64,000 nt of DNA from Sphingobium sp. WTD-1 (GCF_030128825.1 NZ_CP119127.1:861001-925000); one strand, 5' to 3'. Positions 27,590 through 37,521 are shown, counted from the first letter of the stretch. Notes: generated by a model from the sequence alone, not told the origin. Program-made: numbers and translations.

Positions 27590-28515
27590 GCGACGAGATT
27601 GGGGAAAAGCAGAAGCCGGTAAAGCGGCCGCACGGTCTGGGCCGTGGCCTTTCGGCACTGCTGGGCGATGTGAACCGGGAAGAGCCGGTGGCAGCGAGCG
27701 CGAGCAGCGCCGCGCCGTCGAGCAAGGCGGTCCAGAATATCGAGGTCGCGCTGATCCAGCCGCACCCCGAACAGCCGCGCCGGCATTTCGACCAGGACGC
27801 GCTGCAGGAACTGGCCGACAGCATCGCCAAGCGCGGCGTGATCCAGCCGATCATCGTCCGCCCCCATGGCGGCGGCTTCCAGATCGTCGCGGGCGAGCGG
27901 CGCTGGCGCGCGGCGCAGAAGGCGCAGCTGCACCGCATTCCGGCGATCGTGCGCGACTTCGACGAGCAGGAAACGCTGGAAATCGCGCTGGTCGAGAATA
28001 TCCAGCGCGAGGATCTCAACCCGATCGAAGAGGCCGAGGCCTATCGCAAGCTGATCGGCGAATTTCATCATAGCCAGGAAGCACTGGGCCGCATCGTCGG
28101 CAAGTCGCGCAGCCATATCGCCAATCTGATGCGCCTGCTCGACCTGCCCGATCCGGTGCAGCAGGCGGTGTCGCACGGGCGGATCAGCATGGGCCATGCC
28201 CGCGCGCTGATCGGCGTGCCGGGCTGCGAATCGATGGCGCTGATGGTCGAGCAGAAGGGGCTTTCGGTCCGTGAGACCGAGCAGCTGGTGCGCAAGACCA
28301 AGAAGGGCGAGGATGCCGAGCCCAAGTCGCGCGGCGCAACTCGCGGTGGCAAGGATGCCGATATCGCCGCACTGGAGCAGCATCTGGCCGATATTCTCGG
28401 CCTGAAGGTCGAAATCGCCGATAGCGGCGAGGGGCCAGGCACATTGTCGCTGCGCTATTCGACGCTCGACCAGCTGGATATGCTGTGCCAGCGCCTGTCG
28501 GGCGAGCGGATCTAA
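27586..28515 (+). CDS. parB: Chromosome-partitioning protein ParB (CTP-dependent clamp)
   Basis: 309 aa with a TTG start in TTGA overlap with parA. An N-terminal ParA-stimulating segment (KRPHGLGRGLSALLGD) precedes the CTPase/ParB domain with GERRWRA (103-109) and ENIQREDLNPIEEA. The HTH DNA-binding region is VGKSRSHIANLMRLLDLP with GRISMGHARALIG. The C-terminal dimerisation domain ends LSLRYSTLDQLDMLCQRL. ParB loads at parS; several candidate sites are in this window. Confidence 0.96.
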   Translation: MSDEIGEKQKPVKRPHGLGRGLSALLGDVNREEPVAASASSAAPSSKAVQNIEVALIQPHPEQPRRHFDQDALQELADSIAKRGVIQPIIVRPHGGGFQIVAGERRWRAAQKAQLHRIPAIVRDFDEQETLEIALVENIQREDLNPIEEAEAYRKLIGEFHHSQEALGRIVGKSRSHIANLMRLLDLPDPVQQAVSHGRISMGHARALIGVPGCESMALMVEQKGLSVRETEQLVRKTKKGEDAEPKSRGATRGGKDADIAALEQHLADILGLKVEIADSGEGPGTLSLRYSTLDQLDMLCQRLSGERI

Positions 28516-28541
28516 AAACGCCGCGTCGGTTCGGTCCCGGA

Positions 28542-28572
28542 TGAGGGGGACGTGCAAAGCGCTTCCCCCTCA
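28542..28572 (+). terminator. Hairpin after parB
   Basis: TGAGGGGGA (28542-28550) and TCCCCCTCA (28564-28572), perfect 9-bp arms 27 bp past the parB stop. No T-tract, so termination is only suggested. Confidence 0.4.
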
Positions 28573-28597
28573 CAGAATCAGGCACTAGGCTGGTGCC

Positions 28598-31201
28598 ATG
28601 GCCGATATCCAATCCACCCAAGCCGCCGCTCCCGCCATCATCCGCCGCGCCGATTATCGCGTGCCCGACTGGCTGATCCCCGACATCGCCCTCGACTTCG
28701 ACCTGGATGCCGCGCGGACGCGGGTTTGGTCGGACATGTCGGTGGCGCGCAATGGCGACCATGACCGGCCGCTGCGGCTCGACGGCGACGGGCTGGTGCC
28801 GCTGGCGGTGAAGGTCGATGGCCGCACACTCAACGAAACGGAATGGACGCTGGAGGCCGGCGCGCTGGTCGTCCCCCTCGGCGGTGCGACGCACAAGGTG
28901 GAGGTGCTGGTCGAGCTGGCGCCCGAGAGCAACAGCAAGCTGATGGGCCTCTATGCCAGCGGCGGGCTGCTCTGCACCCAGTGCGAGGCGGAGGGCTTCC
29001 GCCGCATCACCTTCTTCCCCGACCGGCCGGATATCCTGTCGCGCTACAGCGTGAAGCTGACCGCCGACAAGGCGCGCTACCCGATCCTGCTCGCCAATGG
29101 CGATCCGGTCGAGCAAGGCGATCTGGAGGGCGGCCGCCATTGGGCGCTGTGGAATGATCCTTTCCCCAAGCCCTGTTATCTGTTCGCGCTGGTGGCCGGC
29201 GACCTCGCCTGCAACGCCGACCGTTTCGTGACGATGAGCGGGCGCGAAGTGGCGCTGGGCATCTGGGTGCGCGAGGCCGACCTGCCGCGCACCGACCATG
29301 CGATGCAGGCGCTCAAGAACAGCATGGCCTGGGACGAGCGCGTCTATGGCCGCGAATATGATCTGGACGTGTTCAACATCGTCGCGGTCGCCGACTTCAA
29401 TTTCGGCGCGATGGAGAATAAAGGCCTCAACATCTTCAATTCGCGCTATATTCTCGCTGACCCCGAGACCGCGACCGATATCGACTATGATGGTGTCGAG
29501 GGCGTGGTGGCGCATGAATATTTCCACAATTGGTCGGGCAATCGCGTCACCTGCCGCGACTGGTTCCAGCTGTCGCTGAAGGAGGGCTTCACCGTCTTTC
29601 GCGACCAGAATTTTTCGGCCGACATGGGCAGCCATGCGGTCAAGCGGATCGAGGATGTGCGCATCCTGCGCGCGGCCCAGTTCCAGGAGGATTCCGGCCC
29701 GCTGGCGCATCCGGTCCGGCCCGAATCCTACATGGAAATCAGCAACTTCTACACCGCGACCATCTATAATAAGGGCGCCGAGCTGATCCGCATGATGGCG
29801 CTGATGCTGGGCGCGGAGCGGTTCCGCGCCGGCACCGACCTCTATTTCGACCGGCATGATGGCGAGGCGGCGACCTGCGAGGATTTCGTCCGCGCGATGG
29901 AGGAGGGCGGCGAGATCGACCTTGGCCAGTTCCGCCGCTGGTATGAGCAGGCGGGCACGCCCCATGTCCGCGCGCTGCTGAGCCATGATCCGGTCAGCCG
30001 CACCGCCGAGCTGCTGCTGGAACAGAACGTGCCGGCGACGCCGGGCCAGCCCGACAAGCGGCCGATGGCGATCCCGCTGCGCGTCGCGCTCTATGATCCG
30101 GCGACCGGCAGCCATCATGGCGACCAGTTGCTGATGCTGACGGAGGCTCAGCAGCGTTTCACGTTCGACAATTTCGCCAGCCTGCCGATCCTGTCGATCA
30201 ACCGCGGCTTTTCCGCGCCGGTGATCGTCGAGACCAATCGCAGCCAGGCCGATCTCGCCTTCCTGTCGGCGCATGATGATGATCCCTTCGCGCGTTATGA
30301 AGCGATGCAGCAGTTGATGGTCAATGTGCTGGTCGGCCAGGTGGCGGGCCAGAGCGTCGATGTGAGCGCGGTGGTCGACGCGGTGCGCAACACCATCACC
30401 GACCCGCTGCTCGATCCCGCCTTCGTTGCGGAGGCGGTGCGCCTGCCGAGCGAAGCCTATCTGGGCGACCAGATGAAGCAGGTGGACCCGGATGCCATCC
30501 ACGCCGCCCGCGATGCCCTCCAGACGCGCCTGGGGGCCGATCTGGAGCCGCTATGGCGCGATATCCATGCCAGGACCAAGGCGAACGGCTTTGCTGTCTC
30601 GCCGGCCGCCAAGGGCGCGCGCAAGCTGCGCAATGTCGCGCTGCTCTATCTGGTCGCCTCGGGCGCGGAGGACGGGCCGGCGATCGCCTATGCCCAGTAT
30701 AGCGAGGCCGACAACATGACCGAACGCCAGTCGGCGCTGGCGACGCTGGCGAGTGGCACCAGCCCGGAACGGGAGGCGGCGCTCGATATCTTCTACAATC
30801 GCTACAGCGACGATGCGCTGACGCTGGACAAATGGTTCCAGACCCAGGCCTTCGCCTTCCATCCCGATACGGTGGAGCTGGTCGCAGAGCTGGGCCAGCA
30901 CAAGGCGTTTACGCTGGGTAACCCGAACCGGGTGCGCTCGCTCTATGGCGCCTTTGCCGGCAACCAATGGGCGTTCCACCACAAGTCGGGCAAGGGCTAT
31001 CGGCTGGTCGCCGACTGCATCATCGCGCTCGACAAGCTCAATCCGCAGACCGCAGCCCGGCTGGTGCCGCCGCTCGGCCGCTGGAAGCGCTTCGATGAAG
31101 GCCGCGCCGCGCTGATGCGGGCGGAACTGCAACGCATCCTGAATGAGCCCGGCCTGTCCAAGGACGTGACCGAGCAGGCGAGCAAGAGCCTGGAGGGATA
31201 A
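28598..31201 (+). CDS. pepN: Aminopeptidase N (M1 family)
   Basis: 867 aa zinc metallopeptidase. The substrate-binding motif GAMENKGLN begins at residue 270. The zinc site is HEYFH (306-310) with the distal Glu at 329 in LSLKEGFTVFRDQ. Length and the Ig-like plus C-terminal superhelix regions fit bacterial PepN (about 870 aa). It removes N-terminal amino acids in peptide turnover. No signal peptide, so cytoplasmic. Followed by a GC hairpin against the convergent Mla operon. Confidence 0.96.
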   Translation: MADIQSTQAAAPAIIRRADYRVPDWLIPDIALDFDLDAARTRVWSDMSVARNGDHDRPLRLDGDGLVPLAVKVDGRTLNETEWTLEAGALVVPLGGATHKVEVLVELAPESNSKLMGLYASGGLLCTQCEAEGFRRITFFPDRPDILSRYSVKLTADKARYPILLANGDPVEQGDLEGGRHWALWNDPFPKPCYLFALVAGDLACNADRFVTMSGREVALGIWVREADLPRTDHAMQALKNSMAWDERVYGREYDLDVFNIVAVADFNFGAMENKGLNIFNSRYILADPETATDIDYDGVEGVVAHEYFHNWSGNRVTCRDWFQLSLKEGFTVFRDQNFSADMGSHAVKRIEDVRILRAAQFQEDSGPLAHPVRPESYMEISNFYTATIYNKGAELIRMMALMLGAERFRAGTDLYFDRHDGEAATCEDFVRAMEEGGEIDLGQFRRWYEQAGTPHVRALLSHDPVSRTAELLLEQNVPATPGQPDKRPMAIPLRVALYDPATGSHHGDQLLMLTEAQQRFTFDNFASLPILSINRGFSAPVIVETNRSQADLAFLSAHDDDPFARYEAMQQLMVNVLVGQVAGQSVDVSAVVDAVRNTITDPLLDPAFVAEAVRLPSEAYLGDQMKQVDPDAIHAARDALQTRLGADLEPLWRDIHARTKANGFAVSPAAKGARKLRNVALLYLVASGAEDGPAIAYAQYSEADNMTERQSALATLASGTSPEREAALDIFYNRYSDDALTLDKWFQTQAFAFHPDTVELVAELGQHKAFTLGNPNRVRSLYGAFAGNQWAFHHKSGKGYRLVADCIIALDKLNPQTAARLVPPLGRWKRFDEGRAALMRAELQRILNEPGLSKDVTEQASKSLEG

Positions 31202-31213
31202 GGAAAAGGCGGC

Positions 31214-31237
31214 GGCCGGGGCGTTCAAACCCCGGCC
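31214..31237. terminator. Hairpin between pepN and the Mla-type operon
   Basis: GGCCGGGG (31214-31221) and CCCCGGCC (31230-31237) with an 8-nt loop. T-rich runs flank it at a distance (CCTTTT on the plus strand, CCTTTTCC on the minus), consistent with a shared terminator. Confidence 0.55.
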
Positions 31238-31243
31238 GGCCGA

Positions 31244-31858
31244 TCAGTCCTTTTGCGCCGCGACCCAGGCGGCGACGTCGGTCGCCACCTTGTTGGCGGC
31301 GCTGTTGAGCGGCGCACCGACGCTGCCGGCGTCGATCTTGCCGCCGACCGGCGCGCTGGCGGTGAAGCGCTGGCGGGCGATCGCGACGCCGGCCGGGGTC
31401 ATCAGCGCCGCGTCGAAGGTGACGACGGCGCTGTTGCTGGCCTGGTCGATGGTGAAGCTGATCAACTCGCCGCTCAGGCGCTGGCCGCCGTCACCGGAAA
31501 ACTGGCCGGGATCGAGCACGATCCGGTCGGTGGTGGCCGATACGGTTTCGGCCAGCAGGCGGCGGAACAGATGGCGGGGCGTTTCGGCCCATTGCACCTT
31601 GGTGACATAGGCAACCGAGGTCGGCGTCACCTGCACCGGCACGCGCACCGTGTCGATGACGCGCGCGGCTTCGGGATCGACGATGATCAGGCTGCGGCCA
31701 CCGCCGGCATTGCTTTGCGCGCCGGTCGGCACCTTGTGCGCGGCGTCGAGCGTCAGCAACTGCTGCGGCGGCTTGCTGCCGATCGAGACGCAGCCGGACA
31801 GGGCGATTGCAGCGGCCAGCGCCAGCGATGCGCCACCCAGTTTCTTGTGGACCATCAT
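31244..31858 (-). CDS. ABC-type transport auxiliary lipoprotein (PqiC/LptE-like component of an Mla-type system)
   Basis: About 204 aa. A signal peptide ends in the lipobox ALSGC, then SIGSKPPQQLLTLD and a PqiC-like fold (VRVPVQVTPTSVAYVTKVQWAETPRHLFRRLLAE). It likely sits in the outer membrane or periplasm and receives or contacts the MCE protein. The longest start (31873) overlaps the mlaD stop as ATGA, but AAAGGGAG at 31870-31863 favours ATG 31858 or 31855. It is the last gene of a four-gene operon. Confidence 0.82.
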   Translation of the reverse strand: MMVHKKLGGASLALAAAIALSGCVSIGSKPPQQLLTLDAAHKVPTGAQSNAGGGRSLIIVDPEAARVIDTVRVPVQVTPTSVAYVTKVQWAETPRHLFRRLLAETVSATTDRIVLDPGQFSGDGGQRLSGELISFTIDQASNSAVVTFDAALMTPAGVAIARQRFTASAPVGGKIDAGSVGAPLNSAANKVATDVAAWVAAQKD

Positions 31859-31869
31859 CCGGCTCCCTT

Positions 31870-32832
31870 TCATGGCTTATAGTCGGGCAGCTGGGGCGAT
31901 CCGACGATCGAGCCCGCGCCCTGCTGGTCGAGTTTTTCGGCGACGCCGCGGAAGGCGCGCGACATTTCACGCAGGTCGCGAACCAGGCGGTTCACTTCCG
32001 GCATGGTCTGGTTGCTGAAGGCATGCACGCCGGGCTGGGCCTCGGCGATCGTCTTGTCGAGCGTGTCGATGCTGCGGCTGGCGGAAGCGACGCTCTTGCG
32101 CAGGTCGGCCATCAGCGGGCGGCCTTCGTCATTGATCAGGCCGTTGGTGGTCGCGGCCAGCTCGCCGATCTGCTGCGCGGCGACACCGGTGCGCTGCACC
32201 GCGATGCGCGCTTCGGCGAGCGTGGCGGCGATTTCCGGGCTGCGATCGGCCAGCGATCCGGTCACGCGGTCAAGATTGGCGAGGATGCCGGCGATCGACT
32301 GCTGATTCTTGTCATCGAGCAGCTCGGTCAGCTTCTCGGTCAGGGTCGACAGCCGCTCCAGCAGTTGCGGCGCATTGTTGAGCAGTTCGCCCAGCGCACC
32401 CGGCTTGGTCGGGATCACCGGCACGCCGTCGGGGCAGGCCGAAGCGATATTTTCGGCCGGGCAGAGGATCGGCGGCGCGCCCTTGACCGCGCCGTCCAGC
32501 ACGATCTCGCTGACGCCGGTGAAGCCGACGCCGGCGATGGTCGCGGTCGTGCCCTGCAGCACCGGGGTGCCGTCCTTCACTGAAATGCGCACCTTCACGA
32601 AGCTGGGGTCGCGCTTCCACAGTTCGATCTTCTCGACCTGGCCGGAAGGGACGCCGGAATAATTGACGCCCGATCCCTTGGCGAGGCCATTCACCGACTG
32701 CTTGAAGAAGATGTCATATTCCTTGTTGTCGCCCTGCGACAGGCGCGAGAACCAGAAGGCCGCCGCCATGATGGCGGCCAGCAGCAGCAGCGTGACCGCG
32801 CCGACCAGCACATGATTGGACCGGGTTTCCAT
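31870..32832 (-). CDS. mlaD: MCE-family lipid-binding protein (MlaD-like)
   Basis: 320 aa. One N-terminal TM helix (about 9-29), a single MCE domain (about 40-115: FFKQSVNGLAKGSGVNYSGVPSG, VKDGTPVLQGTTATIAGVGFTG), then a long amphipathic helical region (about 150-300). MlaD hexamers form a lipid tunnel across the periplasm. It sits between the ATPase and lipoprotein genes. Cys residues in PPILCPAENIASACPDG may form a disulfide. Confidence 0.9.
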   Translation of the reverse strand: METRSNHVLVGAVTLLLLAAIMAAAFWFSRLSQGDNKEYDIFFKQSVNGLAKGSGVNYSGVPSGQVEKIELWKRDPSFVKVRISVKDGTPVLQGTTATIAGVGFTGVSEIVLDGAVKGAPPILCPAENIASACPDGVPVIPTKPGALGELLNNAPQLLERLSTLTEKLTELLDDKNQQSIAGILANLDRVTGSLADRSPEIAATLAEARIAVQRTGVAAQQIGELAATTNGLINDEGRPLMADLRKSVASASRSIDTLDKTIAEAQPGVHAFSNQTMPEVNRLVRDLREMSRAFRGVAEKLDQQGAGSIVGSPQLPDYKP

Positions 32833-32835
32833 ATC

Positions 32836-33711
32836 CTATTGCCTTCCGTCCGCTTGTTTTTCGGCAGCGGCCTTGCCGCGTTCGCGCGAGACGGCCGCGG
32901 TTGCGGCGCGGCCTCGCGGACCGTTGAAATATTCCTGAATCCAGGGGTGATCGAGCGCCAGCAATTCGTCGATCGTCCCCACCGCGATCACCTTCTTGTC
33001 GGCGAGCACCGCCACACGGTCGCAGATCGAATAGAGGGTGTCGAGATCATGGGTGATGAGGAAGACGGTGAGGCCCAGCGTCTCCTGCAACTTGCGCGTC
33101 TGGTCGTCGAACGCGGCCGCGCCGATCGGGTCGAGGCCGGCGGTCGGCTCGTCGAGGAACAGCAGGTCCGGGTCCAGCGCGAGGGCACGGGCCAGGCCCG
33201 CACGCTTCTTCATGCCGCCCGACAGTTCGGCGGGATATTTGGGGCCGGCTTCGGCCGGCAGGCCGGTCATCCGGATCTTGTAGGCGGCGATCTCGTCGCG
33301 CAGCACCGGGCCGATATTGGGATAATATTCGCGGATCGGCACTTCGACATTCTCGGCCACGGTCAGCGTCGAGAAGAGCGCTCCGCCCTGGAACAGCACG
33401 CCCCAGCGCTTGCGGATCGCCAGCGCCTCGTCATCGTCCAGGCGGCCGACCATATCCTCGCCAAAGACATGGACCTGGCCCTCGTCGGGCACCTGAAGCC
33501 CGATGATCGACCGCATCAGCACCGACTTGCCGGTGCCCGATCCGCCGACCATGCCCAATATCTCGCCCTTGCGCACGTCGAGGTCGAGATTTTCGTGGAC
33601 GGTCTGGTCGCCGAAGCTGTTTTTCAGGCCGCGCACCGAAATGGCGATGTCGTCGGACGCGACCGCGCGTTCGATCCGCTCTTCTTCGGCCTGGCGTTCA
33701 TCGGTGGTCAT
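32836..33711 (-). CDS. mlaF: Mla-type ABC transporter ATP-binding protein
   Basis: 291 aa. Walker A GGSGTGKS (56-63), ABC signature LSGGMKKR, Walker B LLFLDEPTAGLDP and the H-loop ITHDL are all present. It energises phospholipid movement by the MlaE-type permease. Its ATG shares one base with the permease stop (TGATG). The frame continues upstream as an Arg/Gly-rich shadow, which was trimmed. The C-terminus has a 25-residue Arg/Ala/Lys-rich extension. Confidence 0.93.
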   Translation of the reverse strand: MTTDERQAEEERIERAVASDDIAISVRGLKNSFGDQTVHENLDLDVRKGEILGMVGGSGTGKSVLMRSIIGLQVPDEGQVHVFGEDMVGRLDDDEALAIRKRWGVLFQGGALFSTLTVAENVEVPIREYYPNIGPVLRDEIAAYKIRMTGLPAEAGPKYPAELSGGMKKRAGLARALALDPDLLFLDEPTAGLDPIGAAAFDDQTRKLQETLGLTVFLITHDLDTLYSICDRVAVLADKKVIAVGTIDELLALDHPWIQEYFNGPRGRAATAAVSRERGKAAAEKQADGRQ

Positions 33712-34823
33712 CAGTTCCAGCCCACCCAGGTGAAGAACACGGCGAAGAAGGCGTCGAGCACGATCACCAGGAAGATCGCCTGGACCACGGCCGCCGTGGT
33801 GCGCAGGCCGACTTCCTCGGCATTGGCCTTGACCTGCATGCCCTGGAAACAGCCGCTGATGCCGATGATCAGGCCGAAGACCGGCGCCTTGATCAGGCCC
33901 ACCCACAGATCGTGGATCGGCACCACTTCGCGCAGGCGCTGGACGAAGGTGATCGGCGGAATGTCGAGCGACACGGCGCACAGGAAGCCGCCGCCGATGA
34001 TTGCGATGATCGAGGAATAGAAGCCGAGCAGCGGCATCATCACGACCACCGCCAGGGTGCGCGGCAGCACCAGCGCCTCCATCGGCGAGACGCCGATGGT
34101 GCGCATGGCGTCGACCTCCTCGGTCAGCTTCATCGTGCCGAGCTGGGCCGCGAAGGCCGAGCCGGAGCGACCCGCGACCATGATCGCGGTCATCAGCACG
34201 CCCAGTTCGCGGAAGGTGAGGCGGCCGACCAGGTTGATGGTCAGCATCTCCATGCCGAACTGGCGCAACTGGACCGCGCCCTGCTGGGCGATGACGATGC
34301 CGATCAGGAAGCTCATCAGGCCGATGATGCCCAGCGCCGATACGCCGACCACCTCGAACCGCTGGACCACGGCATTGATGCGGAAGCGGCTGGGATGGCG
34401 GATCAGGCCCCAGACCGTGACCAGCACGCCGCCAAAGAAGCCGAGCAGGCCGACCAGCGTGTTGACGGAATTGATCACCGCCTCGCCGATCTGGCCCAAT
34501 ACCCGGTTGAAGGGGGAGACATAGGTCGGGCGGATCTCGACCGGTTCGTCGATCTTGCCGACCGCGCCGATCAGTCGCTTGCAATCCGTGCTGCCGCCGG
34601 ACACTTCGGTTTCCAGCCGCTTGGCGGTGCGATGGATGGTCCAGGCGCCGATCGTGTCCATATGGTCGATATCAGCGACGTCGATGCTGGCGACCGGGCC
34701 GGAAATGGCATCCAGCCGGTTCGGCATGTCGTGCAGACAGGCGATCGACCAGGTGCCGGACAGGCGTATGACCTTGCCGCCGTCGTCGCGGCTTTCCTCA
34801 ACGAGATCAGCGGCTTTGTTCAT
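33711..34823 (-). CDS. mlaE: Mla-type permease with N-terminal STAS domain (MlaB-MlaE fusion)
   Basis: 370 aa. The N-terminal about 90 residues resemble a STAS domain (VIRLSGTWSIACLHDMPNRLDAI, ADIDHMDTIGAWTIHRTAKRL). The rest is the MlaE fold with five to six TM helices and the family motif ELGVLMTAIMVAGRSGSAFAAQLGTMKLTEEVDAMRTIGV. It moves phospholipids across the inner membrane. In enterics the STAS part is a separate protein, MlaB; here it is fused. First gene of the operon. Confidence 0.92.
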   Translation of the reverse strand: MNKAADLVEESRDDGGKVIRLSGTWSIACLHDMPNRLDAISGPVASIDVADIDHMDTIGAWTIHRTAKRLETEVSGGSTDCKRLIGAVGKIDEPVEIRPTYVSPFNRVLGQIGEAVINSVNTLVGLLGFFGGVLVTVWGLIRHPSRFRINAVVQRFEVVGVSALGIIGLMSFLIGIVIAQQGAVQLRQFGMEMLTINLVGRLTFRELGVLMTAIMVAGRSGSAFAAQLGTMKLTEEVDAMRTIGVSPMEALVLPRTLAVVVMMPLLGFYSSIIAIIGGGFLCAVSLDIPPITFVQRLREVVPIHDLWVGLIKAPVFGLIIGISGCFQGMQVKANAEEVGLRTTAAVVQAIFLVIVLDAFFAVFFTWVGWN

Positions 34824-34921
34824 GTGGAGGGATTAGTGGTCCATTATCGGTTGCGCGGCAAGCCGAAACGGCCCATCCGCCAGACAGAACGACGGGCAGG
34901 GATAAAAGTTTCGGACACGGC

Positions 34922-35596
34922 ATGACATACAGGCTGGCGATTTACGACATGGACCGCACGGTGACCTTTTCGGGTACCTATACCGGCTTTCTCATCCATG
35001 TGGCCGCCCATATGGCGCCCTGGCGATTGATCTTCCTGCCGCTCATTCCCTTCGTCATGCTGGCCTATGTGGTGAAGCTGATCAGCCGCCAGACGCTCAA
35101 GGAAACCAACCAGTGGCTGATGATCGGCGGCCGCGCCGACCGGGCGAAGCTGCAGCCGCATATCGAAAGCTATGCCGACAAGGTGATGGCGAAGAATGTC
35201 CGCGCCGGCGCGCTGGAGCAGATCGCGCAGGATCGCGCGGCGGGTTATCGGCTGGTGCTCGCCACCGCCTCCTACCGCCTCTATGTCGAGGCGATCGCGC
35301 GGCGGCTGGGCTTCGACACGGTGATCGCGACCGACCATGTCGGGCAGGACCTGCCCTATGTCCGAGCCAAGATTTCCGGCGAGAATTGCTACGACACCGG
35401 CAAGCTGCGGATGATCAAGGCGTGGATGGCGGCCGAGGCGATCGACCGCAGCCAGGCGCATATCCGCGCCTATTCCGACCATGTGTCGGACGCGCCGATG
35501 CTGGAATTCGCCGATGAGGCTTTCGCGTCCAACCCGCACCCGCCTCTTGCGAAGCTGGCGGCCGAGCGCGGCTGGACGCGGGTGGACTGGAGCTAA
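34922..35596 (+). CDS. HAD-IB family phosphatase
   Basis: 224 aa. Motif I is YDMDRTV (Asp9 and Asp11), motif II LVLATASYR, and motif III/IV is YSDHVSDAPMLEFAD. A hydrophobic cap stretch (WRLIFLPLIPFVMLAYVVKLI, about 36-56) may associate with membrane. Similar proteins are SerB-like or phosphatidylglycerol-phosphate-type phosphatases; the substrate is not defined. Divergent from the Mla operon, convergent with AsmA with only four bases between stops. Confidence 0.83.
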   Translation: MTYRLAIYDMDRTVTFSGTYTGFLIHVAAHMAPWRLIFLPLIPFVMLAYVVKLISRQTLKETNQWLMIGGRADRAKLQPHIESYADKVMAKNVRAGALEQIAQDRAAGYRLVLATASYRLYVEAIARRLGFDTVIATDHVGQDLPYVRAKISGENCYDTGKLRMIKAWMAAEAIDRSQAHIRAYSDHVSDAPMLEFADEAFASNPHPPLAKLAAERGWTRVDWS

Positions 35597-35600
35597 GGGA

Positions 35601-37460
35601 TCAGCGCATCGCGGTGCGGGCGAGGCTATCGCAATCGGCGTCGCCCACGCTCGGCTGCTTCTCGCCGCCGATCGCATCGCCGATCATCCTGATTATGCCC
35701 TTGGCCGAACGGGCGTCGCTGGGCAGCTGAATATCGGGCGTCTTGATCGTGCCGCCGACCGGCACGCTGCCCTTCAGCCGTAACAGGCTGTCCTGCTTGG
35801 GCACGCCGCTCAGTGCCAGCGCCAGCCGCTCGTCCGACAGGCGGATCGTGCCGGTGGCATGGGTCTGGGCGCGGGAGGTGTCGATCAGCACCGGACCCGG
35901 CCGGGCGATACCGTCCCGCACATCCAGCCGGGTGATGATGCAGCGCAGGACGGCCTCCTTCCGCTTCGACAGGGTCAGGCCGCGGCCGACATCCTGCCCC
36001 ATCAGCGCGGCGGTGCGGTCCGGGATACGGCCGTCGCGCGCGACCAGCACGATCGTGCCGGTCGACGCGCCCAGCGCCTGACGGATGGTTCTGCCCCGTC
36101 CCTTGATCGCGACCCGGCCGACCAGGGCGCCGTCGATCCGGGCGTCGGGGAAGAAATCGAGCAGCCGTGCGTTGCGCATCGTCATGGCGATGTCGAGCAG
36201 GGGGCCGCCGTCGCGCTGGTCGACGCCGATCCGGCCGGACAGCGTGCCGCGTGTGAGCCCCAGCGTCAGTGGTTCGACCGACAGCCGGCTGCGTTCCAGG
36301 CTGATCGTGCCATGGAGCGAGCGGAACGGGCTGGGGCCGGGCCAGAGCAATTGCCGGACCTGAAGGTCCAGTTTGCCGTCGGTGCGATCGACGGTGGCGA
36401 GGTCGATCGCCGTATCGGGGATCAGGCGCGGGCCGAGCTGCGCGCGCTTGGCCGCCGCCTTCGCCTTGCCGGCATTGCTCGCCAGATCGTCGAAATCGAA
36501 GCGCTCGGCGCTCAGCGCGCCGTCGATCCGGGTACGGCCGTCGCGCTTGCGGATGGTGGCGTGGCCCGCGATGTCGGACCGGCCGATCGTGCCTTTCAGC
36601 CCCTCGACGATCCAGTCCGGCCGGTCGCGTGTCACCCGCGCGGTCAGGCGGACCGGCTGGGTGCCGGGCAGGCCGGCCTCGATGATGGCGTCGAGCAGGG
36701 CGAGGTCGGTGCCATGGGCGGTCGCTTCGCCGCGCAGATGGCCGATGTCGAGCGGGCCATCCATCGTGCCTTTCAGGGTGAAGCCGACCGCGTCGCCGCT
36801 GATCGCCGCGTCGAACGGCCAGCGCTGGCCCGGCCGGCTGTCGAGGATCGGGCCGCCGGTCGCGGTGACGATCACGGCATGGCCGCGCACATCGCCGCTG
36901 CCCGAAAGGCGCAGGCCGCGCGGATCGACGGTCAGCGCGGCATCGACCGATCGCCCGCGCTTGTCGTCGCGATAGGCGATGTGGCTGTCGGCGACGATCA
37001 GGCTGTGCAGCGCCGGACGGCCACCGCGCCGATCGCTGCCCTTGCTGCGCTCGCCGCTCCAATTCTCGCGGCCCTGCGCGTCGCGATAGAAATGGAGCCG
37101 GGCATGCCGCGCTTCCAGCCGCTCCAGCACCGGCCCGCCGGTCAGCAGGCCCCAGACCGAAAAACCGGCGCGGATCTCGCCGATCCGGGCCAGGTCGGGC
37201 AAAGCGGGCCTGACCCATCCGGGTTGCGGCACGCGCAGGTCGCGCAGGGTGACGACGGGGTGGAAGGACAGGCTGTCCGCCCGCGCCATCGCGCTGATCG
37301 TCACCGGCTTGCCGATATGGTCGGACAGGCGGCGCTCGATCGGCCCCTTCATCCAGCCCCAGGGAAAGGCGGCCAGTGCCAGCAGCAGGATCGCGCAGAG
37401 CAGGATCAGGCCGACCAGCCCACGCACCACCCATCGTCTCGCCCCGCTGGCCATCCGCAT
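35601..37460 (-). CDS. AsmA family protein
   Basis: 619 aa. One N-terminal TM helix (about 14-34) is followed by the AsmA start (PIERRLSDHIGKPVTISAMARADSL, HPVVTLRDLRVPQPGW). The C-terminal region has the AsmA-2 type repeat (GSLSGRIGVDQRDGGP-like, GRGRTIRQALGASTGTIVLVARDG). AsmA-like proteins are repeat-beta-groove proteins linking the inner membrane with the envelope and lipid transport. Long reading frames on the other frames and strand here are GC shadows. Likely downstream in the 2-HADH/PLP-enzyme transcription direction. Confidence 0.85.
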   Translation of the reverse strand: MRMASGARRWVVRGLVGLILLCAILLLALAAFPWGWMKGPIERRLSDHIGKPVTISAMARADSLSFHPVVTLRDLRVPQPGWVRPALPDLARIGEIRAGFSVWGLLTGGPVLERLEARHARLHFYRDAQGRENWSGERSKGSDRRGGRPALHSLIVADSHIAYRDDKRGRSVDAALTVDPRGLRLSGSGDVRGHAVIVTATGGPILDSRPGQRWPFDAAISGDAVGFTLKGTMDGPLDIGHLRGEATAHGTDLALLDAIIEAGLPGTQPVRLTARVTRDRPDWIVEGLKGTIGRSDIAGHATIRKRDGRTRIDGALSAERFDFDDLASNAGKAKAAAKRAQLGPRLIPDTAIDLATVDRTDGKLDLQVRQLLWPGPSPFRSLHGTISLERSRLSVEPLTLGLTRGTLSGRIGVDQRDGGPLLDIAMTMRNARLLDFFPDARIDGALVGRVAIKGRGRTIRQALGASTGTIVLVARDGRIPDRTAALMGQDVGRGLTLSKRKEAVLRCIITRLDVRDGIARPGPVLIDTSRAQTHATGTIRLSDERLALALSGVPKQDSLLRLKGSVPVGGTIKTPDIQLPSDARSAKGIIRMIGDAIGGEKQPSVGDADCDSLARTAMR

Positions 37461-37521
37461 CGCTCTCCCGTCCGGCCCGGTCGGCCGTGTCGGCGCTCAA
37501 CGCGCGGCGTTGCGGCTTGGT

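Noticed and set aside
26807..28515. Plasmid-type parABS
   Set aside because: ParA lacks an N-terminal HTH, the pair is embedded in mnmG-rsmG, and parS is of the universal chromosomal type.
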